A stretch of DNA of 64,000 nt from Calothrix sp. PCC 7507 (GTDB taxonomy: Bacteria > Cyanobacteriota > Cyanobacteriia > Cyanobacteriales > Nostocaceae): positions 3,470,001-3,534,000 of the forward strand of contig NC_019682.1 in the NCBI RefSeq assembly GCF_000316575.1, written 5' to 3'. The position numbers and the translations under genes were made by a program. Under the pieces are notes generated by a model. It ran no database searches and was not told the origin of the DNA. It worked only from the letters and a program-made list of their open reading frames with translations. This document shows, piece by piece, positions 17,606-26,250 of the stretch (positions within the stretch are counted from its first letter, which is position 1; each line of letters begins with the position of its first letter).

Positions 17606-18765
17606 ATTTAAACTCTCGGATGCAGGCGGTACAATCACCAATTATTCCTGTAGTTGGGGAATTGATTAAAAATTCGCCGGGAACTATTTCCTTGGGACAA
17701 GGCGTAGTTTCCTATAGTCCACCACCTGAGGCAATTGAGCTTTTACCTAAGTTTCTGGCTGAACCAGCTAATAATTTATATAAAGCTGTAGAAGGAATTC
17801 CTGATTTATTGACAGCACTAACAGGAAAATTGTCAACTTTCAACAATATTGAAATCAACGCGAGAAACTGTATTGTGGTGACAGCGGGAAGCAATATGGC
17901 CTTTATGAATACCATTCTGGCTATTACTTCCCCAGGTGACGAAATTATTTTGAATACGCCTTACTATTTCAATCATGAAATGGCAATTACTATGGCGGGG
18001 TGTCATGCAATTTTGGTAGAGACAGATGAAAATTACCAGTTGCGTCCAGAGGCTCTTGCTCAAGCCATTACTTCCAAAACACGGGCAGTAGTCACAATTT
18101 CACCCAATAACCCGACAGGGGTAGTTTATTCAGAAACAGCGTTGCACCAAGTCAATCAAATTTGTGGCGATCGCCAGATCTATCATATCAGCGATGAAGC
18201 CTATGAATATTTTACCTATAACGGTGTGAAGCACATTTCCCCAGGTGCATTTCCTGGCAATAGCGAGTATACCATTTCTCTTTATAGCCTCTCCAAAGCC
18301 TACGGTTTTGCGAGTTGGCGCATAGGCTATATGGTGATTCCCCAAAACTTACTGGCCGCCGTCAAAAAAGTCCAAGATACAATTCTGATTTGTCCGCCAG
18401 TAATTTCCCAGTATGCAGCATTAGGGGCATTGCAAGCCAAAGAAGCCTATTTGAGAGAAAATATAAAAGCGATCGCTGAAGTTAGACACATAGTACTTGA
18501 CTCTCTCCAACGCCTACAAAATCTATGTACCATTACCCCTGCTGAAGGCGCTTTCTATTTCTTCCTCAAAATTCACACCCAGATGGATTCCTTTGTATTA
18601 GTCAAACGACTTATCCAAGAACATCAAGTAGCAGTTATTCCAGGTACAACTTTTGGAATGAAAGATGGATGCTATCTCCGAGTTGCTTATGGTGCGTTGC
18701 AAAAAGAGACAGTAAAAGAAGGTATTGAGAGACTAGTGCAAGGATTGGAAACAATAATATCTTGA
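17599..18765 (+). CDS. PLP-dependent aminotransferase, class I/II
   Basis: Fold-type I aminotransferase of 388 aa. Visible features: substrate-region ISLGQGVVSYSPPPEA, AGSNMAFMNTI for cofactor phosphate, SPNNPTGVVYS with the conserved Asn, ISDEAYEYF with the Asp contacting the pyridine nitrogen, and SLSKAYGFASWRIGYM with the Schiff-base Lys at about residue 234. The amino-acid substrate is not evident. The ATG at 17599 is the third of three ATGACAA heptamer repeats; ATG 17620 (MQAVQSP) is the alternative start. The YjbQ gene follows after 23 bp, suggesting co-transcription. Confidence 0.9.
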   Translation: MTNLNSRMQAVQSPIIPVVGELIKNSPGTISLGQGVVSYSPPPEAIELLPKFLAEPANNLYKAVEGIPDLLTALTGKLSTFNNIEINARNCIVVTAGSNMAFMNTILAITSPGDEIILNTPYYFNHEMAITMAGCHAILVETDENYQLRPEALAQAITSKTRAVVTISPNNPTGVVYSETALHQVNQICGDRQIYHISDEAYEYFTYNGVKHISPGAFPGNSEYTISLYSLSKAYGFASWRIGYMVIPQNLLAAVKKVQDTILICPPVISQYAALGALQAKEAYLRENIKAIAEVRHIVLDSLQRLQNLCTITPAEGAFYFFLKIHTQMDSFVLVKRLIQEHQVAVIPGTTFGMKDGCYLRVAYGALQKETVKEGIERLVQGLETIIS

Positions 18766-18788
18766 CCTGAAAACTCATCTTTGAAACC

Positions 18789-19226
18789 ATGCCAATTATT
18801 CATAAACTAATTGAAATTTCCACCCAACCAGGGATTAATATTCATCACATAACACCGCAAATTCAGGATTTTATTGCTGTAAACAGCATTAAAAATGGTC
18901 AAGTTTTAGTATTTGCTCGACACACCACAACCGCCTTAGCTATCAACGAAAATGAAGAAAGATTATTAGAGGATATAAAAGTATTTTTGCAGAAATTAGC
19001 ACCAGAATCAGACCAATATCTACATAATGATTTACATTTAAGGGATGTCCCAGAAGACGAACCGATAAATGCTCACTCACACTTAATGGCCATGATGCTC
19101 AACACTAGTGAAACAATCCCGATTGTAGATGGTAAATTAGCATTGGGAACTTGGCAATCTGTGTTATTTTTTGAGCTAGATGGTCCGAGGAAAAGAACTA
19201 TATCTCTGCAGGTTTCCGGTGAATAA
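18789..19226 (+). CDS. Secondary thiamine-phosphate synthase family protein, YjbQ/UPF0047
   Basis: A 145-aa protein of the YjbQ family, some members of which have weak thiamine-phosphate synthase activity; the physiological role is uncertain. Family motifs are FARHTTTALAINENEERLL at about 43-61, conserved His/Asp around YLHNDLHLRD, NAHSHLMAMML and LALGTWQSVLFFELDGPRKR. The conserved His residues fit the family's metal site. It lies 23 bp after the aminotransferase gene and about 70 bp before the Rieske oxygenase gene, on the same strand. Confidence 0.92.
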   Translation: MPIIHKLIEISTQPGINIHHITPQIQDFIAVNSIKNGQVLVFARHTTTALAINENEERLLEDIKVFLQKLAPESDQYLHNDLHLRDVPEDEPINAHSHLMAMMLNTSETIPIVDGKLALGTWQSVLFFELDGPRKRTISLQVSGE

Positions 19227-19296
19227 AGCAGTTAACAGGCAATATATTTATGGCTCAAATAACAATCTATTTGAGTAGGCGATCGCTACATTAGTT

Positions 19297-20352
19297 ATGT
19301 CAAATAGCCAAAACTTTTTATTACGTAATATTTGGTACTATGCCCTACCTAGTTATCAGATCAAACCTGGTAAGATGGTCAGCCGCACTTTTTTAGGAGA
19401 ACCAGTGCTGTTAGTTCGTAGCCAAGATGGCAAAGTCTCAGCCTTACGGGACATTTGTCCTCATCGTGCTGTGCCTTTGAGTTGCGGTCGATTTGATGGG
19501 CAAGAAGTTGAATGTTGTTACCACGGCTGGCGCTTTGATCCTGCTGGACGCTGTACTGCAATTCCATCGCTAGTAGCAGGGCAAGAGACGGATTTGAGTC
19601 GCTTCAATGTGAAGTCTTATGAAATCCGCGAAGCCCAAGGTAATATCTGGATTTATATGGCAGATCCGGATAACCCTCAACCTCCCGATTCAGAAATAGA
19701 GATTCCGGTGATTGCAGGCTTTGAAGAGCGATCGCCACAACTAGTTGAGGTCATGCGCTTCCCCTGTTTCGTGGATCACGCTGTCACAGGTCTGATGGAC
19801 CCTGCTCATTCACCATATGTTCACCAAGTATGGTGGTGGCGATCCGCCAAACTCAATGAGGAAGCCAGACAATTCGATCCCTCGCCCTACGGATTTACCA
19901 TGCGACGACACCAATTGTCACCGAGTATGGGTAAACTATACAAGTTTGTCGGCAATGGTATTCCGGAGACAGAGATTTCTTTTCGTTTGCCTGGAATCAG
20001 AGTGGAACAGACAACCAGTGGCAACCAGCGAGTCTGTAATTTGACAACTGTCACACCCATTTCAGACACAGAAACTGAGGTAACTTTCACTCTTTATTGG
20101 ACACACTCTTGGTTGGGAGGTTTCAAGCCATTGCTACGCTCATTGATCAGGACGTTTTTGGGTCAAGATAGAATGGTAGTGGAAAAGCAACAAATTGGCT
20201 TGAAGTATAACCCTATACTGCGATTGATTAAGGATTCAGATATCCAGGCACAGTGGTACTACCAATTAAAGCGAGAATATTCTCAGTCTATGGCAGAAGG
20301 GCGAGAATTTCAGAACCCTGTCAAGGGTCAGATACTCCGCTGGCGCGGCTGA
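19297..20352 (+). CDS. Rieske-type aromatic ring-hydroxylating oxygenase (PaO/Tic55-like)
   Basis: Non-haem iron oxygenase alpha subunit, 351 aa. The Rieske [2Fe-2S] motif is CPHRAVPLSCG followed by CCYHGWRFDPAG at about residues 54-80. The mononuclear iron site is suggested by DHAVTGLMDPAHSPYVHQ at about 160-180. Size and domain order resemble the cyanobacterial and plant oxygenases acting on chlorophyll-type or other large substrates (pheophorbide a oxygenase, Tic55, LLS1). No C-terminal membrane anchor is evident. The substrate is not provable from sequence. It converges with the reductase gene downstream, the stops being 8 bp apart. Confidence 0.88.
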   Translation: MSNSQNFLLRNIWYYALPSYQIKPGKMVSRTFLGEPVLLVRSQDGKVSALRDICPHRAVPLSCGRFDGQEVECCYHGWRFDPAGRCTAIPSLVAGQETDLSRFNVKSYEIREAQGNIWIYMADPDNPQPPDSEIEIPVIAGFEERSPQLVEVMRFPCFVDHAVTGLMDPAHSPYVHQVWWWRSAKLNEEARQFDPSPYGFTMRRHQLSPSMGKLYKFVGNGIPETEISFRLPGIRVEQTTSGNQRVCNLTTVTPISDTETEVTFTLYWTHSWLGGFKPLLRSLIRTFLGQDRMVVEKQQIGLKYNPILRLIKDSDIQAQWYYQLKREYSQSMAEGREFQNPVKGQILRWRG

Positions 20353-20360
20353 GATGAAAA

Positions 20361-21032
20361 TTAATCCAAATTAAATTCTGCCAACTCTAATTGCTCAAAT
20401 AGTTGATTTCGGTCTACTGCAGATAATATTTTATTATTAGCGCGTTCAGAATTTAAAGCACGGACGACTAATTGAGCGACATCTGCACGATGGATGCTGC
20501 CCACAATTAGGGGATTTTCAGTTAAAACTCCATTGCCAGTTGCCGGTTCTGATTTGAGTCCACCAGGACGGATAATGGTGTATGTAAGTCCACTGCCGAT
20601 TAAGTGTTGTTCGGCTTTGTCTTTTTCAGCTAAAACTGGGCCTAGTGCTGCTAAAGCTTGAGGTGATAAAGCATCGACACTATTACCAGTACCGATAGAA
20701 GTAATGAGAATAAACTTTTTTACTCCGGCTTTGACTGCGGCATCAATCAGATTTTTATTACCCAAATAATCGGGTCTTTCGCCTTCACTAGGCAAACCAC
20801 CTAGAGTGCTGATAACAGTATCAATCTTTTCATCTGTTAGTATTGCGCGTTCCACATCTTCTACATTTAAAGCATCACCCAGAACTACCTGAATACCTAA
20901 TGCTTCTAATTCAGCAGCAACGGTGTCTGTTCTCAGAAGTGCTTTAATTTTTAACTTTTGTGCTGTTAAGCATTTGGCTATTTCTCGTCCAACACCACGA
21001 CTAGCACCAGCCAGAAAAATATAATTTGTCAT
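20361..21032 (-). CDS. NAD(P)-binding SDR/NmrA-like reductase
   Basis: Atypical short-chain dehydrogenase/NAD(P)-binding protein, 223 aa. Glycine-rich nucleotide motif GASRGVGREIAK at about residues 9-20, then LRTDTVAAELEALGIQVVLGD, ISTLGG and KFILITSIGTG, with YTIIRPGGL in place of a classical YxxxK active site. This matches the atypical-5/NmrA-like group frequent in cyanobacteria and plastids. The start codon is in a TTGTCAT (reverse ATGACAA) heptamer repeat, giving MTN. The next minus-strand gene upstream is a hydrolase, about 130 bp away. Confidence 0.87.
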   Translation of the reverse strand: MTNYIFLAGASRGVGREIAKCLTAQKLKIKALLRTDTVAAELEALGIQVVLGDALNVEDVERAILTDEKIDTVISTLGGLPSEGERPDYLGNKNLIDAAVKAGVKKFILITSIGTGNSVDALSPQALAALGPVLAEKDKAEQHLIGSGLTYTIIRPGGLKSEPATGNGVLTENPLIVGSIHRADVAQLVVRALNSERANNKILSAVDRNQLFEQLELAEFNLD

Positions 21033-21125
21033 TTGTCATTTGTCATTTGTCAAGAGTCATTTGTCAAGAGTCAAGAGTCAACCCTTCGGCTACGCTCAGG
21101 GCAAGAGGTCAAAAGTCAAGAATTA
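21030..21125. repeat. Heptamer repeats TTGTCAT and AGAGTCA
   Basis: Tandem TTGTCAT units overlap the start codon of the reductase, then TTGTCAAGAGTCA units and a CCCTTCGGCTACGCTCAGGG palindromic repeat at about 21082-21101 fill the spacer. Confidence 0.65.
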
Positions 21126-21162
21126 TTAGTTATTTCTTCCTGTACCTGACCCTATTCCTTAC

Positions 21163-22146
21163 TTATTTGCACTCAAAGGATTTTATCAGAGGATTGGCAG
21201 CATTGAGTAATTGCTCTAGTTTTGGGAATGCGTCTGATTGGAGGTAAACATGAGCATCAATAAATAAACTTATAATTTCAGCCATCAACAACTGGAAGTT
21301 TTCCTGGGGTTGGGTGGCGGGGAAGTCAGGATAAGGTCTAGCTATAGTAGAGTCTAGGTGATCAGCTATCGAAAAGTGATTAGCACCTTCAAGAAGTAGT
21401 AAATAGCTGTCATTTCGTCCCCCAGCGATCGCTTCTTGAAATGTCCGGATGACTGGTGTGGTAGGATCTGCTGAATTGATGCCATAGCGTGAGCTACTGT
21501 TAGCTATGACTCCATCACAGGTTCCTGCTATGAGTAGCAGAGGTAGAGAGTCTGGTAACGGTAAAATAGTACCTGCTTCATATCCTTGGAGTAAAGATCC
21601 TGCTGTATGTGCGCCATAGGCAAAAGATGCTGCAATTTGGGGGAAAAAACCGAGGTCTGCATTTTCCATCGCTACTCTACCACCTGCGGAGTGTCCACCT
21701 AAAACAATTTTTTCCAGGTCAAGCATCCCAGTCAAAATTCCCTGATTTTGCAACTGTTCTAATTTAGCCAGTAGAGCTGGTAACGCTGTAGCAGTAAAAG
21801 TACTACGATAAGTTTTTGGTTTAGTGTTTTGTAAATCGACTCCGGGAGTGAGGCTAATTATTCCTGGTAGATTTTGTGCAACCCAATTAAAGAGAACTAC
21901 CACCAGTCCACATTCAGCGAGTTTCACCGCCAGCCAACGATATTGTTGAGCATCACAGTTAAAACCGTTGAAAAAAATCACTACTGGAAAAGGTGCTTTT
22001 TCGGTATCAACAGGCACAATTCCCATATTTTTTGCTAAATCATTCCCTGACATCTGTCCAGGGTATAAAATTTTGAGATGAATGGTATCGTAAGGTGACT
22101 GCGTACCCTCAACTTTAGCAGCTTCAAAAAAAGCACTAACTGGCAT
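21163..22146 (-). CDS. Alpha/beta hydrolase, chlorophyllase- or dienelactone hydrolase-like
   Basis: A 327-aa alpha/beta hydrolase without signal peptide. The oxyanion region reads FPVVIFFNGFNCDAQQYRWL at about residues 53-72, the nucleophile elbow is GGHSAGGRVAM at about 149-159, an acid candidate is AGTCDGVI and the catalytic His is in GANHFSIADHL. The GHSxGG elbow and fold resemble chlorophyllase-type proteins and PET-hydrolase/DLH relatives. The true substrate is unknown. A Rieske oxygenase of pheophorbide-oxygenase type lies 1 kb away, which makes tetrapyrrole breakdown worth considering but does not prove it. Confidence 0.82.
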   Translation of the reverse strand: MPVSAFFEAAKVEGTQSPYDTIHLKILYPGQMSGNDLAKNMGIVPVDTEKAPFPVVIFFNGFNCDAQQYRWLAVKLAECGLVVVLFNWVAQNLPGIISLTPGVDLQNTKPKTYRSTFTATALPALLAKLEQLQNQGILTGMLDLEKIVLGGHSAGGRVAMENADLGFFPQIAASFAYGAHTAGSLLQGYEAGTILPLPDSLPLLLIAGTCDGVIANSSSRYGINSADPTTPVIRTFQEAIAGGRNDSYLLLLEGANHFSIADHLDSTIARPYPDFPATQPQENFQLLMAEIISLFIDAHVYLQSDAFPKLEQLLNAANPLIKSFECK

Positions 22147-22590
22147 TTGTCGCCTCCTGATTTTTAGACAAACTTAATTGTCATTGGTCATTGGTTATTT
22201 GTCATTGGTCATTTGTCAACAGTCAACAGTCATCAGTCCTCAGTCCTCTCTTTCTTTACATGGGTATTTGCTGACAAAAGATTTTCATCAATTTTTAATT
22301 CTTCCTTGTCGTCACACCTGATTTTGCAAGCATAACTGTCTCCGTAGAAACAGTATCTCGCCCTCCAGGTTCGTTAGAATGAACTGAAATCATCATAACT
22401 CCCATACCTCAGCCCTATCAGTTCGTGATATGTTTGAGTCCTACACGGGTGTATCTTGACCGCAAACACATGCCTTTGACTGTGTTTTATTAGACTGATA
22501 GAATTACTGAATTTTAATTAACTAAGGTTATAAACTTGAGTAATTGCATTGGTATAGCTTACCGTAAGTATGCAATAGTGTGTCCCTCTA
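22147..22590. other. Spacer upstream of the WD40 gene with heptamer repeats
   Basis: Divergent promoter region of 444 bp. At about 22180-22240, TCATTGG/TCATTTG and GTCAACAGTCA/GTCATCAGTCC tandem repeats are visible. The remainder is AT-rich and without a recognisable gene; promoters for both flanking genes are expected here. Confidence 0.5.
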
Positions 22591-24408
22591 ATGCAAATGG
22601 ATTGGATTAGCTTACTAAAAGCTCAACAAGCTGACTTCTTGCAACGTGTGAAGAAAACCAAGACTAATGACTTATCTTTACTAGCAAGTCAAGTCAAGGG
22701 TTGCCACAATGAAATAATGGCATTTAGGGGCGAACCAATGGCAAAACTCCTAGAATTATCTCGCCAACAAGCAGAAATTCTCGCCAAATTTCCGCCGCCT
22801 ACGCCACCGGAATATCCCGAACCTCCCGACTGGGAGATACCTTTTGCTCAATACTTTCAGCAGCAAGCGGCTGATTATCTTTTGCGAGAGCAAATCGTTG
22901 AGCGAATCATGACTGAACGTCTGGGTAAGTTTGTGAAAAAAGTGCCACAAGACGCAGTTCAAAACATGGTTTTAGACGATGAGGGAAATTTATGCAGTGA
23001 AAGTAAATTTATTTATTTAGTTGCGGCAGATCCAAAATTAAGTATTCAAGTTTATGCTGCTGATGGAGAAAGTTTTAATGGCATTAAGAAAGACAAAATT
23101 AGATGGTCAGTTAGTCAAGATGATTTTACAAATCACCAATTATTAATTTTTTTGTGTTTATTCTATCCGTCTACTGGTAAATTAGGCTACGAAAAACAAG
23201 CGGTAATTACAGGGTTTTTACCAACTGCTCAGATTGAGTTTACTGAATCAAAACTTTATGTTACTCCCAGTAAATTGTTGTACGCGGGAGGATTGAGTTG
23301 GTATTTAGAATCACTACTTGGTAAAAAAAATGCAGCTTCAGAGGTAGTTGAGAGTAGAATTACCGAAACAGTGCGGACTTTGCCAGCAGAACATCCCCTG
23401 AAAAATATTATCGGTGACTGGGAATATTGGCAGACTTTGAAAGGACACACCAGAGGAATTAATTGCCTTGCTTACTCTTCTCCTGTGGGAGACGTTTCGC
23501 GGACGCGATCGCTGAAGACAAAGAGTTTAGAGTGTAACAATGGTAGAACCTTACCGATATTAGCTAGTGGTAGTCATGGACAAACGAAGCTATGGGATTT
23601 AAGCAAGGGTGAATTAATAGAGACATTGTCAGAGTCTCCTTGGGTAATATCTGGGCTGGTGGATGAGGTGAATTCCCTAGCTTTTAGTGCTGATGGGCAG
23701 ACTTTAGTGAGTGTTGGTGCAGATTCCACGATCAAGATTTGGCACGTCGGGGCACGAGATTTGATTGATATCTTGCACAAACATCATGGGGTGGTTAGGT
23801 GCGTGACTTTTACCCCAGGCGGCAGGATGTTAGTAACTGGCGGTGATGACAGAAAAATTCTGTTTTGGGATTTGACAGAACGGCGAGTAGCGATCGCTCT
23901 TTCTTTAGATGATACAGCCGCTCATTCCCTCGTTTTGAGCCAAGATGGACAAACTTTGGTTACAGGTAGCTACCGGAAAATCAAAGTCTGGCGCACCTCT
24001 TACCAAATGGGAGAAATACCTTTCAATGATCTGCCGCCAACACATATACTGTTGGGTCATGCACATATCGTGCGTTCCCTAGCTATAAGCGCGGATGCTA
24101 AAGTTCTCGTTAGTGGTAGTAAAGACTCAACGATTAAAGTTTGGGATTTAGAGACTGGGGAGTTAATTCGCACCCTCAAGGGACATAGAGATGAAGTCTG
24201 TGCGATCGCTTTAAGTCCCGATGAGCAAATTATCGCCAGCGGTAGTGCTGATAAAACTATCAAATTGTGGCATGTAAAAACCGGAGAACTATTAGCTACT
24301 TTTACAGGACATACCAACACAGTCACAGCCGTAGCCTTCACTGCTTCTGGTGAGATGTTAGTCAGTGGGAGTCTGGATAAGACAATTAAGATTTGGCAGC
24401 GGAGTTAA
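22591..24408 (+). CDS. WD40 repeat protein with unknown N-terminal domain
   Basis: A 605-aa protein. The first 275 residues are a domain I do not recognise, with a Pro-rich linker (FPPPTPPEYPEPPDWEIPF). From about residue 280 there are seven WD40 repeats with the usual GH...WD spacing, for example DSTIKVWDLETGELIRTLKG and DKTIKLWHVKTGELLATFTG, forming one propeller. It is likely a scaffold. In repeat 1 an extra segment of about 22 residues (VGDVSRTRSLKTKSLECNNG) replaces the usual short SPDG loop; at DNA level (about 23487-23516) it resembles a dispersed repeat including GCGATCGC. Confidence 0.88.
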   Translation: MQMDWISLLKAQQADFLQRVKKTKTNDLSLLASQVKGCHNEIMAFRGEPMAKLLELSRQQAEILAKFPPPTPPEYPEPPDWEIPFAQYFQQQAADYLLREQIVERIMTERLGKFVKKVPQDAVQNMVLDDEGNLCSESKFIYLVAADPKLSIQVYAADGESFNGIKKDKIRWSVSQDDFTNHQLLIFLCLFYPSTGKLGYEKQAVITGFLPTAQIEFTESKLYVTPSKLLYAGGLSWYLESLLGKKNAASEVVESRITETVRTLPAEHPLKNIIGDWEYWQTLKGHTRGINCLAYSSPVGDVSRTRSLKTKSLECNNGRTLPILASGSHGQTKLWDLSKGELIETLSESPWVISGLVDEVNSLAFSADGQTLVSVGADSTIKIWHVGARDLIDILHKHHGVVRCVTFTPGGRMLVTGGDDRKILFWDLTERRVAIALSLDDTAAHSLVLSQDGQTLVTGSYRKIKVWRTSYQMGEIPFNDLPPTHILLGHAHIVRSLAISADAKVLVSGSKDSTIKVWDLETGELIRTLKGHRDEVCAIALSPDEQIIASGSADKTIKLWHVKTGELLATFTGHTNTVTAVAFTASGEMLVSGSLDKTIKIWQRS

Positions 24409-24709
24409 ATCAGTTATCAGTTATCAGTTATCAGTTACTTGTACTGAGCGTAGTCGAAGTATCAGTTATCAGTTGCAGCAGATTGCAGCTTTGTGAGGTA
24501 TAGATGATGGGAGCATCCACTTTTGGCGCGCCCTCAAATTAGAAGTCTGGGGCTATATAAACTAAACCCGCCTTTCCTGCTGAACGCTACGCGAACGCGG
24601 GTTTCAGAGAGTCCGAGAAGGCGGACTACCCTTCGGGAACGCCAAGGGCGAACGTTTGTGTAGCCGCGATTTCCAATCGCCTGGTATATCTTTGACTTTT
24701 CGGGTACGC
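24409..24709. repeat. Spacer of dispersed repeats after the WD40 gene
   Basis: TCAGTTA heptamers (24411-24435 and about 24460-24475), GTACTGAGCGTAGTCGAAGTA (about 24438-24458) and CGCTACGCGAACGCGGGTT / CTTCGGGAACGCCAAGGGCG palindromic repeats (about 24585-24655). No gene identified. Confidence 0.6.
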
Positions 24710-24919
24710 TCAGAACTCCGTTCATCTAGTTCAGAACTCCGTTCATCAAGCTCAGAACTCCATTCATCAAGCTCAGAACTCCATTCATCAAGTTCAGAAC
24801 TCCATTCATCAAGCTCAGAACTCCATTCATCAAGCTCAGAACTCCATTCATCAAGCTCAGAACTCCGTTCATCAAGCTCAGAACTCCGTTCATCAAGCTC
24901 AGAACTCCATTCATCAGTC
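24710..24919. repeat. 21-bp minisatellite, 10 copies
   Basis: Ten consecutive 21-bp units of consensus TCAGAACTCCATTCATCAAG plus C. Units vary mainly at one base (CCATTC or CCGTTC); the first and last are the most diverged. Because 21 is a multiple of three, reading frames stay open on both strands: forward SELHSSS heptads (24656-24937) and reverse MNGVLSL heptads (24726-24965). I see no ribosome binding site or conserved protein and treat it as a variable-number tandem repeat. Confidence 0.92.
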
Positions 24920-25057
24920 TTTGAGATTGGTGAATGAGTATTAGAACAGGAAAATACGATCGCACTTTCTAAAAAAATATTTGTAACTTAGCGATCGCCT
25001 CCAGCATGACATAGCCCATCACCCATAATTAAACTATCTCCTATATTTTATTCACTT

Positions 25058-25618
25058 ATGGCGATCGCCTCTCAACCCCAGCTAAGTTTAGACGACTTCC
25101 TCAAGCTACCAGAAACTGAGCCAGCGTCAGATTTTGTCAATGGTGAAATTATTCAAAAACCTATGCCTCAAGCCGAACATAGCCGACTACAGATGAAACT
25201 CGGTAATGTCATTAATAACGTAACTGAAAGCCCAAAAATTGCTTATGCTTTCTCAGAACTGCGTTGTACCTTCGGCGGTGCTTCTATCGTCCCTGATTTG
25301 GCGGTGTTTCGCTGGGAGAGAATTATTAAAACAGCATCTGGTAGACTTGCTAACCGCTTTGAAATTCATCCCGATTGGGCGATTGAGATTCTTTCCCCAG
25401 ACCAAAAATTAAAAAAAGTGCTGAGTAAATTGTTGCATTGTTCTCGCAATGGTAGTGAATTAGGCTGGTTGCTCAACCCAGAAGATGAAAGTGTGCTGGC
25501 GGTGTTTTCTGGACAGCGGGTGGAGTTATACGAAGGTGCTGATAAATTACCTGTGATTGAAGGTATTGAGTTGGAATTAACAGCGGAACAAGTTTTTGGT
25601 TGGTTGAGTTTGTTATGA
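25058..25618 (+). CDS. Uma2 family protein, tandem copy 1
   Basis: A 186-aa PD-(D/E)XK-fold protein of the Uma2 (DUF820) family, role unknown. Landmarks: LSLDDFLKLPETEPASDFVN, GEIIQKPMPQAEHSRLQ, FGGASIVPDLAVFRWERI with the catalytic-type Asp, HPDWAIEILSPDQ with the Glu, and SELGWLLNPEDESVLAVF. It is about 85% identical to the next gene by my count (27 differences in 186), and the 35 bp upstream of both are also alike, so the duplication includes the promoter or leader. Confidence 0.9.
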   Translation: MAIASQPQLSLDDFLKLPETEPASDFVNGEIIQKPMPQAEHSRLQMKLGNVINNVTESPKIAYAFSELRCTFGGASIVPDLAVFRWERIIKTASGRLANRFEIHPDWAIEILSPDQKLKKVLSKLLHCSRNGSELGWLLNPEDESVLAVFSGQRVELYEGADKLPVIEGIELELTAEQVFGWLSLL

Positions 25619-25689
25619 AAAAGCGTAAGCGATCGCATAGCATTCCCTAACGCTCATAATTAAAATATCTCCTAATATTTCATTCACTT

Positions 25690-26250
25690 ATGACTATCGC
25701 CTCTCAACCCCAGCTAAGTTTAGAGGAGTTTCTCAAACTACCAGAAACCGAGCCAGCATCAGATTTTCTCAACGGTGAAATCATTCAAAAACCCATGCCC
25801 CAAGGCGAACATAGCTTACTCCAAGTTAAATTTTGCACTTTCATTAACCAAGTAGTAGAAACAAAAAAAATTGCTTACGCTTTCCCAGAATTGCGTTGCA
25901 CTTTTGGTGGTGCTTCCATCGTCCCCGACGTGGCGGTGTTTCGCTGGGATAGAATTCCTAAAACGGCATCTGGTAGAATTGTTAACCGCTTTAACATTCA
26001 TCCTGATTGGGCAATTGAGATTCTTTCCCCAGACCAAAAACAAACAAAAGTGCTAAGTAAACTATTGCATTGTTCCCGCAATGGTAGTGAATTAGGCTGG
26101 TTACTTAACCCGGAAGATGAAAGTGTGCTGGCGGTGTTTCCTGGACAGCGTGTGGAGTTATATGAAGGTGCTGATAAATTACCTGTGATTGAAGGTATCG
26201 AGTTGGAATTAACAGCGGAACAGGTTTTTGGTTGGTTGAGTTTTGGTTAA
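25690..26250 (+). CDS. Uma2 family protein, tandem copy 2
   Basis: A 186-aa paralogue of the preceding gene and the same length. Core residues are conserved (IVPDVAVFRWDRI, HPDWAIEILSPDQ). Differences cluster in residues 43-59, where ten of 17 change, while the C-terminal 60 residues are almost identical, suggesting either local selection or partial gene conversion. The TAA stop (26248-26250) forms part of the 5-bp direct repeat flanking the inverted-repeat element that begins at 26251, so the element inserted exactly at the end of this gene. Confidence 0.9.
   Translation: MTIASQPQLSLEEFLKLPETEPASDFLNGEIIQKPMPQGEHSLLQVKFCTFINQVVETKKIAYAFPELRCTFGGASIVPDVAVFRWDRIPKTASGRIVNRFNIHPDWAIEILSPDQKQTKVLSKLLHCSRNGSELGWLLNPEDESVLAVFPGQRVELYEGADKLPVIEGIELELTAEQVFGWLSFG

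Noticed and set aside
24656-24965. Open frames SELHSSS and MNGVLSL across the minisatellite
   Set aside because: Both strands stay open because the unit is 21 bp; neither has a family match, so they are by-products of the repeat.
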